Assembly: GCA_965661055.1 (NCBI GenBank)
Contig: CBFICS010000019.1
Location: 1-33,030, forward strand
Direction of reading: 5' to 3'
DNA length: 33,030 nucleotides
Source of the DNA: CBFHSF01 sp965661055
Lineage (GTDB): Bacteria; Bacteroidota; Bacteroidia; Flavobacteriales; Schleiferiaceae
Of this stretch, positions 8,102 through 16,682 are shown one piece after another (the stretch's first letter is position 1; each line of letters opens with the position of its first letter). The notes beneath the pieces were generated by a model, which made no database searches, had not been told where the DNA came from, and was given only the letters and a program-made list of their open reading frames with translations. The position numbers and the translations under genes were made by a program.

Positions 8102-9219
8102 TGGAAAGCAAACACATCGTTTTTATGACCCATTGGTATCCGAACCCCTCGGATGTACAAAACGGTGTTTTTATTCAAAAAACAGCACAAGCCATAGCAG
8201 AGCATTTTGAAGTAACTGTAGTGTTTTTACAATCCATAAATCAATTGGGAAAACCCATTGTTACGGAAAAAATGGAAGGCAACATTCATGTTATTGAAAT
8301 CCAATTTCCCAAATTAGACTTTTTCGCACTTCAAAAGCAAAAGAAAAAAACCATACACTTTCAGTTAAACCAACTTCATAAAAAGCGTGAAATCAGCGTA
8401 ATTCATTATCAAAACTTATCGTTTGACGCAAGAATATCACAGAAATGGGCAAAAAACCATGTAGTGCCATGGATCTCTTCCATCCATTGGTCTGGTTTTG
8501 CAGATCAAAGGTTTGGCAAATTCTCTTTTGCCAAAAAATGGGCTTTAAAAAAGGTAGCCAAGAGTGCCGAAGCTATTGTGCCGGTAAGCCATTTTTTAAA
8601 GGATAAAATGATTAATTATGGTATCAATGCTCAATACCATGTAGTGGGGAATATTGTTGATATTGTTGCTACAGAAACCAAGAGAAGAGATTCGTTTACG
8701 TTTTTGGTTTTAGCCGATTTAGACGACGATATTAAAAGAATTTCTGAGGTAATTGCCGCATTTAAAATCCACAGTTTGGTGCATCCTAATCATGAATTGC
8801 TCATTGTGGGCGATGGTCCTGACAAGGAAAACTTGTTAGAGGTGGCTAATAGTCATCCGAAAATTCAATTCCTAGGACGAAAATCACAAGGGGAAGCTGT
8901 AAAAATAATGAGTGAATGCCATGTCACTATTATTAATAGTCGGGTTGAAACCTTTTCAATTGTCGCCTTAGAATCACTTGCCTTGGGTTGCTTTACTATT
9001 TCAACTCCATGTGGCGGTCCGCAAGAGATTTGTAAAAACACACCCATAAAAATCATGGCCGACTTTAAGGTTGAATCTCTTGTTCAAGAAATGACCAACG
9101 CCTTTGTAGACTATTCTTTCAGCGGTCTACCTAGCCCTATAGAAATTAGCGCTTTTACCTCAAAAAATATTGGAAATGAATGGAAGAAACTCTATTCAAC
9201 CCTATTGAAGGTCCATTAG
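8101..9219 (+). CDS. Family 4 glycosyltransferase (GT-B fold)
   Basis: The 372-residue cytosolic protein opens with H-W-Y-P-N-P-S-D-V-Q-N-G-V-F, typical of the N-terminal domain of many GT4 enzymes. The C-terminal donor-binding domain shows V-G-D-G-P-D and the E-x7-E motif (E283 to E291 in V-E-T-F-S-I-V-A-L-E), followed by the C-G-G-P-Q-E segment. GT4 enzymes transfer sugars from activated nucleotide sugars to glycans or lipids; donor and acceptor cannot be read here. I chose the ATG at 8101, which overlaps the previous stop (TAATG), over an upstream in-frame codon at 8035 inside the permease gene. It ends with an 18-base overlap with the convergent bshB1. It does not resemble BshA. Confidence 0.88.
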   Translation: MESKHIVFMTHWYPNPSDVQNGVFIQKTAQAIAEHFEVTVVFLQSINQLGKPIVTEKMEGNIHVIEIQFPKLDFFALQKQKKKTIHFQLNQLHKKREISVIHYQNLSFDARISQKWAKNHVVPWISSIHWSGFADQRFGKFSFAKKWALKKVAKSAEAIVPVSHFLKDKMINYGINAQYHVVGNIVDIVATETKRRDSFTFLVLADLDDDIKRISEVIAAFKIHSLVHPNHELLIVGDGPDKENLLEVANSHPKIQFLGRKSQGEAVKIMSECHVTIINSRVETFSIVALESLALGCFTISTPCGGPQEICKNTPIKIMADFKVESLVQEMTNAFVDYSFSGLPSPIEISAFTSKNIGNEWKKLYSTLLKVH

Positions 9220-9918
9220 ATTTTTTACCCCTACATATCTTTCAACTGTAAACCCTTCGCCATAGGCAGCACCTATGTATTGTCCCCATTGAACTGCTCT
9301 TGCTTTATGGGTATCTAAAAACTGCTTTGAACTAATTAAAGTCTTAGGCTCATCACTGTTTGGGTCATAAAATTGGGTTTCATAAGCCAATACACTATTC
9401 ATTTTTTCTTCAATACAATCAGAAACATCAACCACTATATCAGGCTGAATATCGTAAAATTGAATATAGTGATAAACCACTTCAGGTCTCCATGGCTCTT
9501 GACTTGTGCCGTCTAATTCGGTTTCAATTCTTCGCAATCCTGACAAGAAACAAGAAGTAGAAACCAATTTAGAACCCTTTCCGTGGTCGGGATGCCTATC
9601 GTGAATGGCATTGGTAATTACCACCTTGGGTTTGTACTTTCTAATCATTTTGATGACTTCCCGTTGATGGGCTTCATCATCAATAAAAAAGCCATCTCTA
9701 AAGCAAAGGTTTTCTCTCGCCGAAAGGCCTAATATCTTTCCAGCATTCTCTGCTTCTACCCTTCTGGTTTCAACTGTTCCTCGCGTGCCAAGATCACCTT
9801 GGGTAAGATCAACAATAGCCACCTTATATCCCAATTTCACTTGTTTTGCCAGGGTACCTCCTGCTCCTAATTCTACATCGTCAGGGTGAGCTCCAAAAGC
9901 TAGAATATCAACTTTCAT
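9202..9918 (-). CDS. bshB1: N-acetyl-alpha-D-glucosaminyl L-malate deacetylase BshB1
   Basis: The 238-residue protein belongs to the PIG-L/LmbE-like zinc deacetylases. The zinc ligands are visible in A-H-P-D-D (H11, D14) and in R-H-P-D-H (H112). The segments D-L-T-Q-G-D-L-G-T-R-G and R-x-x-E-A-x-x-A are characteristic of the BshB1 subgroup. BshB1 removes the acetyl group from GlcNAc-malate, the second step of bacillithiol synthesis, in the cytoplasm. The other pathway genes (bshA, bshC) are not in this window, which is common for the dispersed pathway in Bacteroidota. A recognisable promoter lies 24-54 bases upstream. Confidence 0.92.
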   Translation of the reverse strand: MKVDILAFGAHPDDVELGAGGTLAKQVKLGYKVAIVDLTQGDLGTRGTVETRRVEAENAGKILGLSARENLCFRDGFFIDDEAHQREVIKMIRKYKPKVVITNAIHDRHPDHGKGSKLVSTSCFLSGLRRIETELDGTSQEPWRPEVVYHYIQFYDIQPDIVVDVSDCIEEKMNSVLAYETQFYDPNSDEPKTLISSKQFLDTHKARAVQWGQYIGAAYGEGFTVERYVGVKNLMDLQ

Positions 9919-9941
9919 AATTACTAAAATGATTGTGACTG

Positions 9942-9972
9942 CAAAGGTGCATCTTTTAAATCAATGTTACAA
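9942..9972 (-). promoter_or_regulatory. Probable promoter of bshB1
   Basis: On the minus strand a TTG (9970-9972) is followed after 20 bases by CACCTTTG (9942-9949), one mismatch from TAnnTTTG. Spacing and distance to the ATG fit the Bacteroidota sigma-A consensus. Confidence 0.5.
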
Positions 9973-9980
9973 CATTTAAC

Positions 9981-10658
9981 TTACTTTCCTCCAAATCCTC
10001 CCAAAGAAATCTTTGCAAAAAAGCTTCCCATAGAAAAGTCAGGAGCGCCTTTAATCCTTTGCCCAGAGCCTGTTTTCCAGTCCCTGTTTACAGGTGTATA
10101 CTGATAGCCTAACTCAAAAGTTACCATAGGTCCCTTCTTTTGTCCACACTTCTCTTTCGGGTTGATTAATTGCTCGTATCTAAATCCTACGTCAAAGGCA
10201 ATGCTAGACCAAGAGTATTCAGTTGTAAGCGGCCCTGAATTAGGGTTTGTAGTTAGATCAACCTCTCCTTTTTGAGATTGATTATATCCAAATCCAGCAA
10301 TTCCAGCTCCCCAATAGGGATATATTGAATAGGAATCGTAATTCCATATTTTAAATCCCAATTCGGCTAAAAAAGTACCTCCTCCGCTTGAATAAGTATA
10401 TTGATCATCTTCAGAATCTGGCATGATTAATCCATAGCCTTTAATTCCTAAAACCAATCGATCTAATTGAACATAACCGTACCCTCCCAGGCTAAGTCCT
10501 CCTTGTGCAAATTTACCCTCAGAAAGGGCAAAATCATTAAGCGGACGAGTATCAACAAGGTAATATCCAGTAGAAAATCCGCCACCGCCGCCTATGTCAT
10601 ATTGGGCTATACCATAAGTTGATAACAATAAACTAAAGAGGAAAAGAAGAGATTTCAT
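9981..10658 (-). CDS. Exported outer-membrane beta-barrel-like protein, unknown function
   Basis: The 225-residue product has a signal peptide (about residues 1-19, ending GIAQ), then a run of five Gly (I-G-G-G-G-G-F) and repeated amphipathic beta strands rich in Gly, Tyr and Ser. The C-terminal strand (S-L-G-G-F-G) fits a small outer-membrane barrel. I do not recognise a specific family. The gene starts two bases after the stop of the MltF-like gene, so the two are almost certainly one transcript, suggesting an envelope role linked to murein turnover or simply shared expression. Confidence 0.72.
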   Translation of the reverse strand: MKSLLFLFSLLLSTYGIAQYDIGGGGGFSTGYYLVDTRPLNDFALSEGKFAQGGLSLGGYGYVQLDRLVLGIKGYGLIMPDSEDDQYTYSSGGGTFLAELGFKIWNYDSYSIYPYWGAGIAGFGYNQSQKGEVDLTTNPNSGPLTTEYSWSSIAFDVGFRYEQLINPKEKCGQKKGPMVTFELGYQYTPVNRDWKTGSGQRIKGAPDFSMGSFFAKISLGGFGGK

Positions 10659-10660
10659 AA

Positions 10661-12130
10661 CTAATGATTTTCGGAGAGAGTTTTATACTTGGTATTGCGA
10701 TCAAGGATTTCATTTACGTATTTAACAGGTTCAATCCCATGAACATAACCGTACTTTATTTCTGGTTTTGAATAATATCGATGGTAGGTTAAGTTTAAAA
10801 GTGACTTTTCTACCTGACCTTCCCAAATATTAGGGTCCCCATTATTGATTTTAGTTAAAGTTCTTGCATCTTGAATATGTTCAAAACCAGCATTATAACT
10901 TGCCAAAGTGAATTTGATTCTTTCTAAGCTATCAGGGATTTCACTCCATCTCTCCCAAATCCTTTTTAGATATTTAACCCCACCGCGGATGCTCTGTTCA
11001 GGATCAGAAGGATTTGAAACACCCAATTCTTTAGCCGTAGCTGGCATTAATTGCAGAAGTCCGTGAGCGCTAGCCCAACTCCGTGCTTTGGGATCAAATT
11101 TAGACTCTTGATAAACCTGACTGGCAAGTAATTCCCAGTTCCAAGGCAACTCTTTAGCATACTTTTTTATCAATTCATCGTAGGGACTTAATACTCCTGT
11201 TGAATTTAAGTAGTAGTTACTTTCTATTCTTTTAGAAATTGATTTTCGATTCTTGAAATACTTGTTATAAATCACATAATAAGTGCTGTGCTTCTTCATA
11301 CTTACAATCCATTCATTCAACTTTTCTTTAAGCTGCGAACAGTTTTTCCTCAATACCCAAGAGGAGCGTTGAGAGAAGCTTATAGGAGTTGAAACCACCA
11401 AATTAGGATAGTGAAAAGCGTGAATCTCTGCCAATGTATTATCCGCAATAGTATACTTGAGCTCTCCGTTTGCAACCGCGCCAATCAACTCGTCAGTAGA
11501 CATTTCAGAGCTTGCAGTATCAATGTGAATGACCCCTCCTATTTCTCCCATTAAATTTTTCAATCTACTCATGTAAGAGGAATTGTTTCTTATGGAAATG
11601 GTATCTCCAATCAACTGGATGGCATCGTGAACCAACCCCCTATCTATCTCATGAAGCTTCATATGACGCCAATTACTCGGTTTACTTTGTACCAAAACTT
11701 GATGGGTTAAATAGAGGTATTCTGTAAATGAAAAATGCTTTTGTCTATTTAAGGTGACGGTCATTCCATGAGCAATAATATCTCCTTTACCGCTGTTTAG
11801 CCACTCTCCTAGTTCGTCAAAATTCTTGGCGACAACCAACTCTAATTTCACTCCTAGGTCTTCAGCAAATCGATTGAGCAATTCGTATTCAAACCCCATT
11901 GACTCACCTCGGTAAATAAAAAAGCTTGTAGGCCCTCCTAATACAATAGCTCTCAACACGCCTCGCTCAACAATAGAATCAAGATCATAGTTAATGGGTG
12001 GAATGGTAGCTTGTTGACTAAAATGAGGAACTTCAAGTTCATCAAGATCTTCAGAAACAGGTTCTTTTGGTGTACAATTTACCAATAGTACAAGTAAAAA
12101 AAACAGATAGATGATTGGTGGTATTCTCAT
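10661..12130 (-). CDS. MltF-like lytic transglycosylase lipoprotein
   Basis: The 489-residue protein begins with a lipoprotein signal, hydrophobic residues 6-17 and L-V-N-C with C19 as the lipid site. Residues about 50-300 form a family 3 solute-binding-like domain (V-L-G-G-P-T-S, then G-D-I-I-A-H-G-M-T-V-T). Residues about 330-460 form an SLT (lysozyme-like) domain with the catalytic Glu E342 in Y-Q-E-S-K-F-D and the conserved H-G-L-L-Q-L-M-P and N-A-G-F-E-H. This order is that of MltF, which cleaves peptidoglycan glycan strands to 1,6-anhydro products in the periplasm. The Asn before the lipobox Cys is unusual. It is transcribed divergently from pldA. Confidence 0.9.
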   Translation of the reverse strand: MRIPPIIYLFFLLVLLVNCTPKEPVSEDLDELEVPHFSQQATIPPINYDLDSIVERGVLRAIVLGGPTSFFIYRGESMGFEYELLNRFAEDLGVKLELVVAKNFDELGEWLNSGKGDIIAHGMTVTLNRQKHFSFTEYLYLTHQVLVQSKPSNWRHMKLHEIDRGLVHDAIQLIGDTISIRNNSSYMSRLKNLMGEIGGVIHIDTASSEMSTDELIGAVANGELKYTIADNTLAEIHAFHYPNLVVSTPISFSQRSSWVLRKNCSQLKEKLNEWIVSMKKHSTYYVIYNKYFKNRKSISKRIESNYYLNSTGVLSPYDELIKKYAKELPWNWELLASQVYQESKFDPKARSWASAHGLLQLMPATAKELGVSNPSDPEQSIRGGVKYLKRIWERWSEIPDSLERIKFTLASYNAGFEHIQDARTLTKINNGDPNIWEGQVEKSLLNLTYHRYYSKPEIKYGYVHGIEPVKYVNEILDRNTKYKTLSENH

Positions 12131-12219
12131 GAATTAAATATATAAATAAGTAAGGGATTACGTAAAACCCATGAAATAATAAATTTTTAGAATAAATTAG
12201 GGTAATTAAACTACCTATC

Positions 12220-13140
12220 GTGGTCAAACAATTTTCCATTATTTCGATTTTTTTGGGTCTTTCTTCTAGCTTGTATTCACAGTCTGAGCCTCAAAATAAG
12301 GGACAAAACTATGTCTTTAATAATTCTTCTGGAAGCCTCTCTTCGCGTTGGGAGTTAGATTCTAACCAAGAACTTTTTAGAATTGTGGCCTACAAACCGG
12401 TTTACATTCTTTTTGGTAATTATACTACAGACATCAACAATCGTCCAACCAGTGATAATCCCAACAATGTAGCTCCAAAGGATGTTAATCTAGAAAGTAC
12501 TGAATTAAAATTTCAGCTTAGCTTCAAGACCAAAGGCTTGCAAAACATCTTCGGCAAAAAGGTAGGTGGTGATCTTTGGATCGCTTATACTCAAACTTCA
12601 AGATGGCAGTTGTACAGTGGTGAAATCTCTCGTCCTTTTAGAGAAACCAACTACGAGCCTGAAGTTATGTTTGTGCTACCTACCCGCTATAAATTATTTG
12701 GACTTGAAGGCGTATATGCCGGTATAGGTGTCAATCATCAAAGCAATGGAAGATCTAATCCGCTCTCAAGAAGTTGGAATCGAGTGATTGCCCAATTCGG
12801 ATGGCAAGCAAAAAACACAAGCATCATACTTAGGCCTTGGTGGCGCATTCAGGAACAAATAGAAACCGATGATAACCCTGGAATAGAAAACTACGTTGGT
12901 AGAATGGAACTGGTTTATGCCTATGAAAAAGACAGGCACGACATTAGTGTTCAAGCCAGACATTCTCTTAGGGGTGGAAAAAACAATCGAGGAAGTCTAC
13001 AAATTGACTATGGCTATAGAGTTTATGATTACCTAAAATTACACCTTCAAGTCTTTCACGGATACGGCGAAAGCATGATTGATTACAACCATTATCAAAC
13101 TACCATTGGACTAGGGGTTTCTTTAATTGAATGGAGATAA
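12220..13140 (+). CDS. pldA: Outer-membrane phospholipase A
   Basis: The 306-residue product has a signal peptide (ending LYSQ) and the OMPLA barrel. The catalytic residues are present: H173 and S175 in N-H-Q-S-N-G-R-S and N187 in S-W-N-R, with the same 14-residue His-to-Asn spacing as the E. coli enzyme (H142, S144, N156). Other family signs are Y-T-Q-T-S-R-W-Q and the P-F-R-E-T-N-Y-E-P-E segment. The calcium-dependent enzyme hydrolyses phospholipids in the outer leaflet of the outer membrane. The start is GTG at 12220; no ATG lies between it and an upstream in-frame stop at 12193. The broken outer-membrane gene follows after 10 bases. Confidence 0.9.
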   Translation: MVKQFSIISIFLGLSSSLYSQSEPQNKGQNYVFNNSSGSLSSRWELDSNQELFRIVAYKPVYILFGNYTTDINNRPTSDNPNNVAPKDVNLESTELKFQLSFKTKGLQNIFGKKVGGDLWIAYTQTSRWQLYSGEISRPFRETNYEPEVMFVLPTRYKLFGLEGVYAGIGVNHQSNGRSNPLSRSWNRVIAQFGWQAKNTSIILRPWWRIQEQIETDDNPGIENYVGRMELVYAYEKDRHDISVQARHSLRGGKNNRGSLQIDYGYRVYDYLKLHLQVFHGYGESMIDYNHYQTTIGLGVSLIEWR

Positions 13141-13150
13141 AAGACCAAAT

Positions 13151-14251
13151 ATGAAAAAACTATTGTTTTTATTCCTACTATTTTCACCGCTTTTGGTGAA
13201 GGCGCAAAAAGTAGAAACGTAAAAAGACTCAATTTACCCATACATCTTCCCAATTTGGGGGCAAAAAGCTGTAGATCGAGGTATAGACATGCCCCTACCT
13301 GCAGGAATTAATTTAAACTATGTTAATTCATTAATGTCTATTAAAGTGGTGAATTTTGAGATGTGGACAGGCGATGATCGCGGATCTGCCATCAATCAAT
13401 TTTTAGCAAAAAACGTTAATGAATCAACTTTAAACTTTTCTCAAGCAGAAGCCACAACCAACGGTATAAACTTAAGGTACGATCAAAACATCTTGCCTTT
13501 TTTAAATGTATATGGGCTATTTAGTTGGGTAAAAGGGTCCACTTTCGTGGGATTGCAGCCTACTTGGCGAGATAGCACCGGAGAGGTTGCTCTTAAACTT
13601 CCGTACTTTACTTCTCAAGTTGATTTTGACGCCATAGCCTATGGTATAGGAAGCACCTTAAGTTACGGTTATAAGGGGTATTTTATTTCAATGGATGGAA
13701 ATTAGTCTTGGACAAATTCTGACCTACTAACTCAGGACGTTGGAGTTTTGACCCTAAGCGGTAGATTAGGAAAAAACTGGAAACTTAAAAGAGAGCAAGC
13801 CGTGGCTTTTTATTTAGGATTTATGTACAGGAATTTCATTACCGATGGACCCAACCAAGGATCAATAACATTAAGCGAGGCCCTCCCGGAACTTGAGGGA
13901 AGAGTACTGACTGGCCTTGATAATAAAATCACCAGCAATAAAGTGATTATTGATGAAGTACAAGCTATTCCTCCAGCTAACCGAACTCCTGAGGAAAAAG
14001 AAAAATTGAGAAAAGCACAAGCAGGCAATGCTGTTTTGGTTCCTCTATATGACCGATTTGACTCAAATTCAGAAGCCATATGGAGCAGTCCAATAAATTA
14101 CATGATTAAAAAGGAGCTTCAACACCCCTACACCTTTCAGTTTGGATTTAATTATCAATTAAACAAAAACCTAATGGTTCGTGGGGAGTATGGAATCAAT
14201 GGAGCTCAACACTTCTTATTGACAGGGGTACAAGTTAGATTTGGATATTAA
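13151..14251 (+). pseudogene. Outer-membrane protein gene broken by two in-frame stop codons
   Basis: From the ATG at 13151 one frame runs for 367 codons to the TAA at 14249-14251. It is interrupted by TAA at 13220-13222 (codon 24, just after a signal peptide ending VKAQ) and TAG at 13703-13705 (codon 185). All three segments stay in the same frame and read as one Bacteroidota barrel-type protein: Y-P-Y-I-F-P-I-W-G at the N-terminus, I-L-P-F-L-N-V-Y-G in the middle, and a C-terminal strand ending V-R-F-G-Y. Each stop is one base from a sense codon; the second lies where a Tyr or Trp would fit (D-G-N-stop-S-W-T). A restart at the ATG at 13289 would lack the signal peptide. It follows pldA by 10 bases. 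A recent pseudogene is the simplest reading; base-call error or readthrough are alternatives. Confidence 0.8.
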
Positions 14252-15147
14252 CGAATCTCAATTTTAGCTAACGAAGCAATTCCCTTTTTCAAATCTTCTT
14301 GATTTAAATGGGTGTAAACTTCGGTTGTTAAAATGGTAGAATGCCCCAACATTTCTTGCACCACCCTAAGATCTGCCCCTCTCTGAACCAAATGAGTGGC
14401 AAAGGAATGCCTAAAGGTATGTGGAGAAATTTTTTTGTGAATTCCCGCTCTCTCGGCAGCTTCTTTGACAATGTAAAAAACCATCACCCTGCTTAATTTT
14501 TTGCCTCGTCTGTTCAGAAAAATGAAATCTTCATGACCCGGTGCAATGGTCAGTTGATTTCGATAACTTTCACGGTAAAGGTCAATCAGTTTAAGTGCCT
14601 GTTCGTTTATTGGAACCCACCTTTCCTTATTTCCTTTGCCAATGACCTTTACCAGCCCTTCATCTCTATAAATCGACGAAAGTTTTAATTCAATAAGCTC
14701 TGACACCCGGATACCACAACCGTACAAGGTTTCTAAAATGGCTACATTTCGGGTACCTTGCTCTGTAGAACGGTCTACATGATCTATTATGGCATCAACC
14801 TCGTTTTCGCTTAGTGTATCAGGTAAATACATAGGCAACTTCGGACTTTCTAAAATTTCAGAAGGATCGTCTTTTCGCACTTCTGTCAAAAACAAAAATT
14901 TAAAAAATCCTTTTATAGAGCTCACATATCTTGCTTGCGACCTTTCTGATTGTCCGCTTTTGGTAAGTTGGTACAAGTACTCTCTAAGATGGTCTGTAGT
15001 GACCCTTTCGGGGGAAACCTCGAGTTCATCCGCAAAGTTTTTTAAGAAAAAGATATCAGAAACGTAATTCTCTACGGTATTCTTAGAAAGTCCTCTCTCT
15101 AACTTTAAATGGGCTTTAAAATCTTGTATATGACCACTCCAACTCAT
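14248..15147 (-). CDS. xerD: Site-specific tyrosine recombinase XerD
   Basis: The 299-residue protein has an N-terminal SAM-like core-binding domain (about residues 1-90) and a C-terminal catalytic domain with all active-site residues: R147, K171, H243, R246, H269 and nucleophile Y278. These match the E. coli XerD positions to within one residue, and the length is the usual one. With XerC it resolves chromosome dimers at dif. The frame extends to a TTG at 15165, but ATG at 15147 gives the normal N-terminus. It is divergent from aroQ, an arrangement common in this group, and no attachment-site repeats surround it, so it is a housekeeping gene. Its stop overlaps the end of the convergent broken gene by four bases. 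Confidence 0.93.
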   Translation of the reverse strand: MSWSGHIQDFKAHLKLERGLSKNTVENYVSDIFFLKNFADELEVSPERVTTDHLREYLYQLTKSGQSERSQARYVSSIKGFFKFLFLTEVRKDDPSEILESPKLPMYLPDTLSENEVDAIIDHVDRSTEQGTRNVAILETLYGCGIRVSELIELKLSSIYRDEGLVKVIGKGNKERWVPINEQALKLIDLYRESYRNQLTIAPGHEDFIFLNRRGKKLSRVMVFYIVKEAAERAGIHKKISPHTFRHSFATHLVQRGADLRVVQEMLGHSTILTTEVYTHLNQEDLKKGIASLAKIEIR

Positions 15148-15173
15148 AGTGTCGAAGGTAAGCAAAAGTCAAT

Positions 15174-15181
15174 TACATTTG
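15174..15181 (+). promoter_or_regulatory. Bacteroidota -7 element upstream of aroQ
   Basis: TACATTTG matches TAnnTTTG exactly and lies 24 bases before the aroQ ATG. No TTG -33 box is evident in the overlapping start of xerD. Confidence 0.5.
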
Positions 15182-15205
15182 TGGAATAACAAATCAATGT
15201 AGCCC

Positions 15206-15634
15206 ATGAAAATAGGCGTGATAAACGGTCCGAATTTGAATTTATTAGGAGTAAGAGAACCCGAAATTTACGGTACCACTACTCTAGCCGATATTGAGTC
15301 TTCTTTAGAAAAGACTTTTAAAGAGGACCACTTCACCTTTTACCAATCTAATGTAGAAGGAGAAATCATTAACGCCCTACAAAGTTTTTCAAAAACCGTT
15401 GATTTTTTGGTAATCAATGCTGCCGCCTACACCCATACTTCTATAGGCATAGCCGATGCAATTGCCTCCATTTCCACTCCAGTTATTGAGGTTCACCTCT
15501 CTAACATTTTTGCCAGAGAAGATTATCGTCATGTAAGTCTTTTGGGGAAACACTGCGCGGGATCTATTTCTGGGTTTGGAGCCAAAAGTTATGAATTGGC
15601 CGTAAGGGCTGGAAAAGATTTAATGAGTAAATAA
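15206..15634 (+). CDS. aroQ: Type II 3-dehydroquinate dehydratase
   Basis: The 142-residue cytosolic enzyme shows the type II signature N-G-P-N-L-N-L-L-G at residues 7-15. The catalytic R17 and Y22 are in V-R-E-P-E-I-Y-G, N-A-A-A-Y-T-H-T-S comes mid-protein, and H97 lies in E-V-H-L-S-N. It converts 3-dehydroquinate to 3-dehydroshikimate in the shikimate pathway and normally works as a dodecamer. Length is normal. The last 15 bases overlap the end of the convergent GT2 gene. Confidence 0.95.
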   Translation: MKIGVINGPNLNLLGVREPEIYGTTTLADIESSLEKTFKEDHFTFYQSNVEGEIINALQSFSKTVDFLVINAAAYTHTSIGIADAIASISTPVIEVHLSNIFAREDYRHVSLLGKHCAGSISGFGAKSYELAVRAGKDLMSK

Positions 15635-16654
15635 TTCTTTTTTTAGCTCAGAAAAATACTGCTTCTTTTTTCCAAAATATTGAAAAACAACGCTACCTCT
15701 ATAAACCCCCGGAAAATCAGTAAACCTCTTATTGTGTTTGTTTTTTGATCTATAGAAAAACAGCCTGCCAAAGTTTTTATAAAAGTCCATATGGGCATCA
15801 AAAATTGCCAATAAGTGTTTGGGCTTTCTAGCTAAAACAAAGTTAATCGCGGCAATTCCATCTAAAATCATTCTCACCAAAAGCATTGGGTAAAGTCTAC
15901 CCTGCGGAAGGTTTTTTGTAAGTAAATACAAGTTGTTTCTAAAGTTCAAAAAAGTCTTTCTAGTACTTTGGGTATCTAAAGTTCCCCCCCCTAAATGATA
16001 CACTTCAGAAGTAGGAATTGCCATTATTGAATATCCCTTTAATCGGATTCTCCAACACAAATCAATTTCTTCCATGTGAGCAAAAAAGGCCTCGTCAAAA
16101 CCTTTCATTTCTTCAAACACATCTTTTCTGATAGCCAAGCAACAGCCCGTGGCCCAAAACACTTCCATGGGTTCGTTATACTGCCCCCTGTCTTCTTCTT
16201 CTGTAAAAAATAATCGTCCGCGGTTAAAAGGATAGCCTAAATAGTCAATAAAACCTCCGGCTCCACCAGCATATTCAAACCTTGTAGGGTTTTTTAAATC
16301 TTTGATCTTGGGTTGACATGCTGCTAAATTCTCATGAGACTCAAAGGCCTCTAACAAGGGATTTAACCAATTGGGAGTAACCTCAACATCGCTGTTCAAT
16401 AAAACCCAATAGGGAGTTTCTAGATTTTTGAGCCCTTGATTATAGCCTCCAGCATAACCACTGTTTTCTGAATTCACAACAACCTTTACGGATGGAAAGT
16501 TTGAAGACAACCAACGAACAGAATCATCAGTACTTGCATTGTCAACCACCACCACATCTGCCCATTCTGGACAATTTTCTACCACACTTGGAATAAATCT
16601 TTCTAGGAGCTTTACCCCATTCCAATTCAAAATAACAACCGAAAGTTTTTTCAA
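15620..16654 (-). CDS. Family 2 glycosyltransferase (GT-A fold)
   Basis: The 344-residue protein has the GT2 core: V-V-I-L-N-W-N-G at the N-terminus, V-V-V-D-N-A-S-T-D (D38), L-L-N-S-D-V-E-V (D89, metal/nucleotide binding) and the acceptor-side E-E-I-D-L-C-W-R motif near residue 195. It most resembles the rhamnosyltransferase-like GT2 group that builds envelope glycans; the sugar and acceptor are unknown. The C-terminal 100 residues include hydrophobic, basic helices that may touch the membrane. The only reasonable start is TTG at 16654, since an in-frame TAG lies two codons upstream. A minus-strand CGAAAATA/TATTTTCG element (16673-16680) could be its promoter, in the 28-base gap after the GWxTD gene. 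Confidence 0.88.
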   Translation of the reverse strand: MKKLSVVILNWNGVKLLERFIPSVVENCPEWADVVVVDNASTDDSVRWLSSNFPSVKVVVNSENSGYAGGYNQGLKNLETPYWVLLNSDVEVTPNWLNPLLEAFESHENLAACQPKIKDLKNPTRFEYAGGAGGFIDYLGYPFNRGRLFFTEEEDRGQYNEPMEVFWATGCCLAIRKDVFEEMKGFDEAFFAHMEEIDLCWRIRLKGYSIMAIPTSEVYHLGGGTLDTQSTRKTFLNFRNNLYLLTKNLPQGRLYPMLLVRMILDGIAAINFVLARKPKHLLAIFDAHMDFYKNFGRLFFYRSKNKHNKRFTDFPGVYRGSVVFQYFGKKKQYFSELKKELFTH

Positions 16655-16672
16655 GGCCTACAAATTTGACGA

Positions 16673-16680
16673 CGAAAATA
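16673..16680 (-). promoter_or_regulatory. Possible -7 element upstream of the GT2 gene
   Basis: On the minus strand the site reads TATTTTCG, one base from TAnnTTTG, in the gap between the GWxTD stop and the GT2 start codon. No -33 TTG is seen, so the two genes may simply be cotranscribed. Confidence 0.3.
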
Positions 16681-16682
16681 CA

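Noticed and set aside
8101..9219. The GT4 glycosyltransferase as BshA, forming a bacillithiol cluster with bshB1
   Set aside because: Its N-terminus lacks the G-G-S-G-V type glycine-rich start of BshA, it is convergent with bshB1 and not in an operon with it, and bshC is absent.
13748..14251. A separate 167-codon gene downstream of the TAG at 13703
   Set aside because: It stays in the same frame as the upstream pieces, begins at a Leu codon with no signal peptide, and carries only the C-terminal half of a barrel protein; it is better read as part of one broken gene.
14248..15147. Tyrosine recombinase as an integrase of a mobile element
   Set aside because: All active-site positions and the length match housekeeping XerD; it lies beside aroQ, and no attachment repeats or mobile-element genes are nearby.
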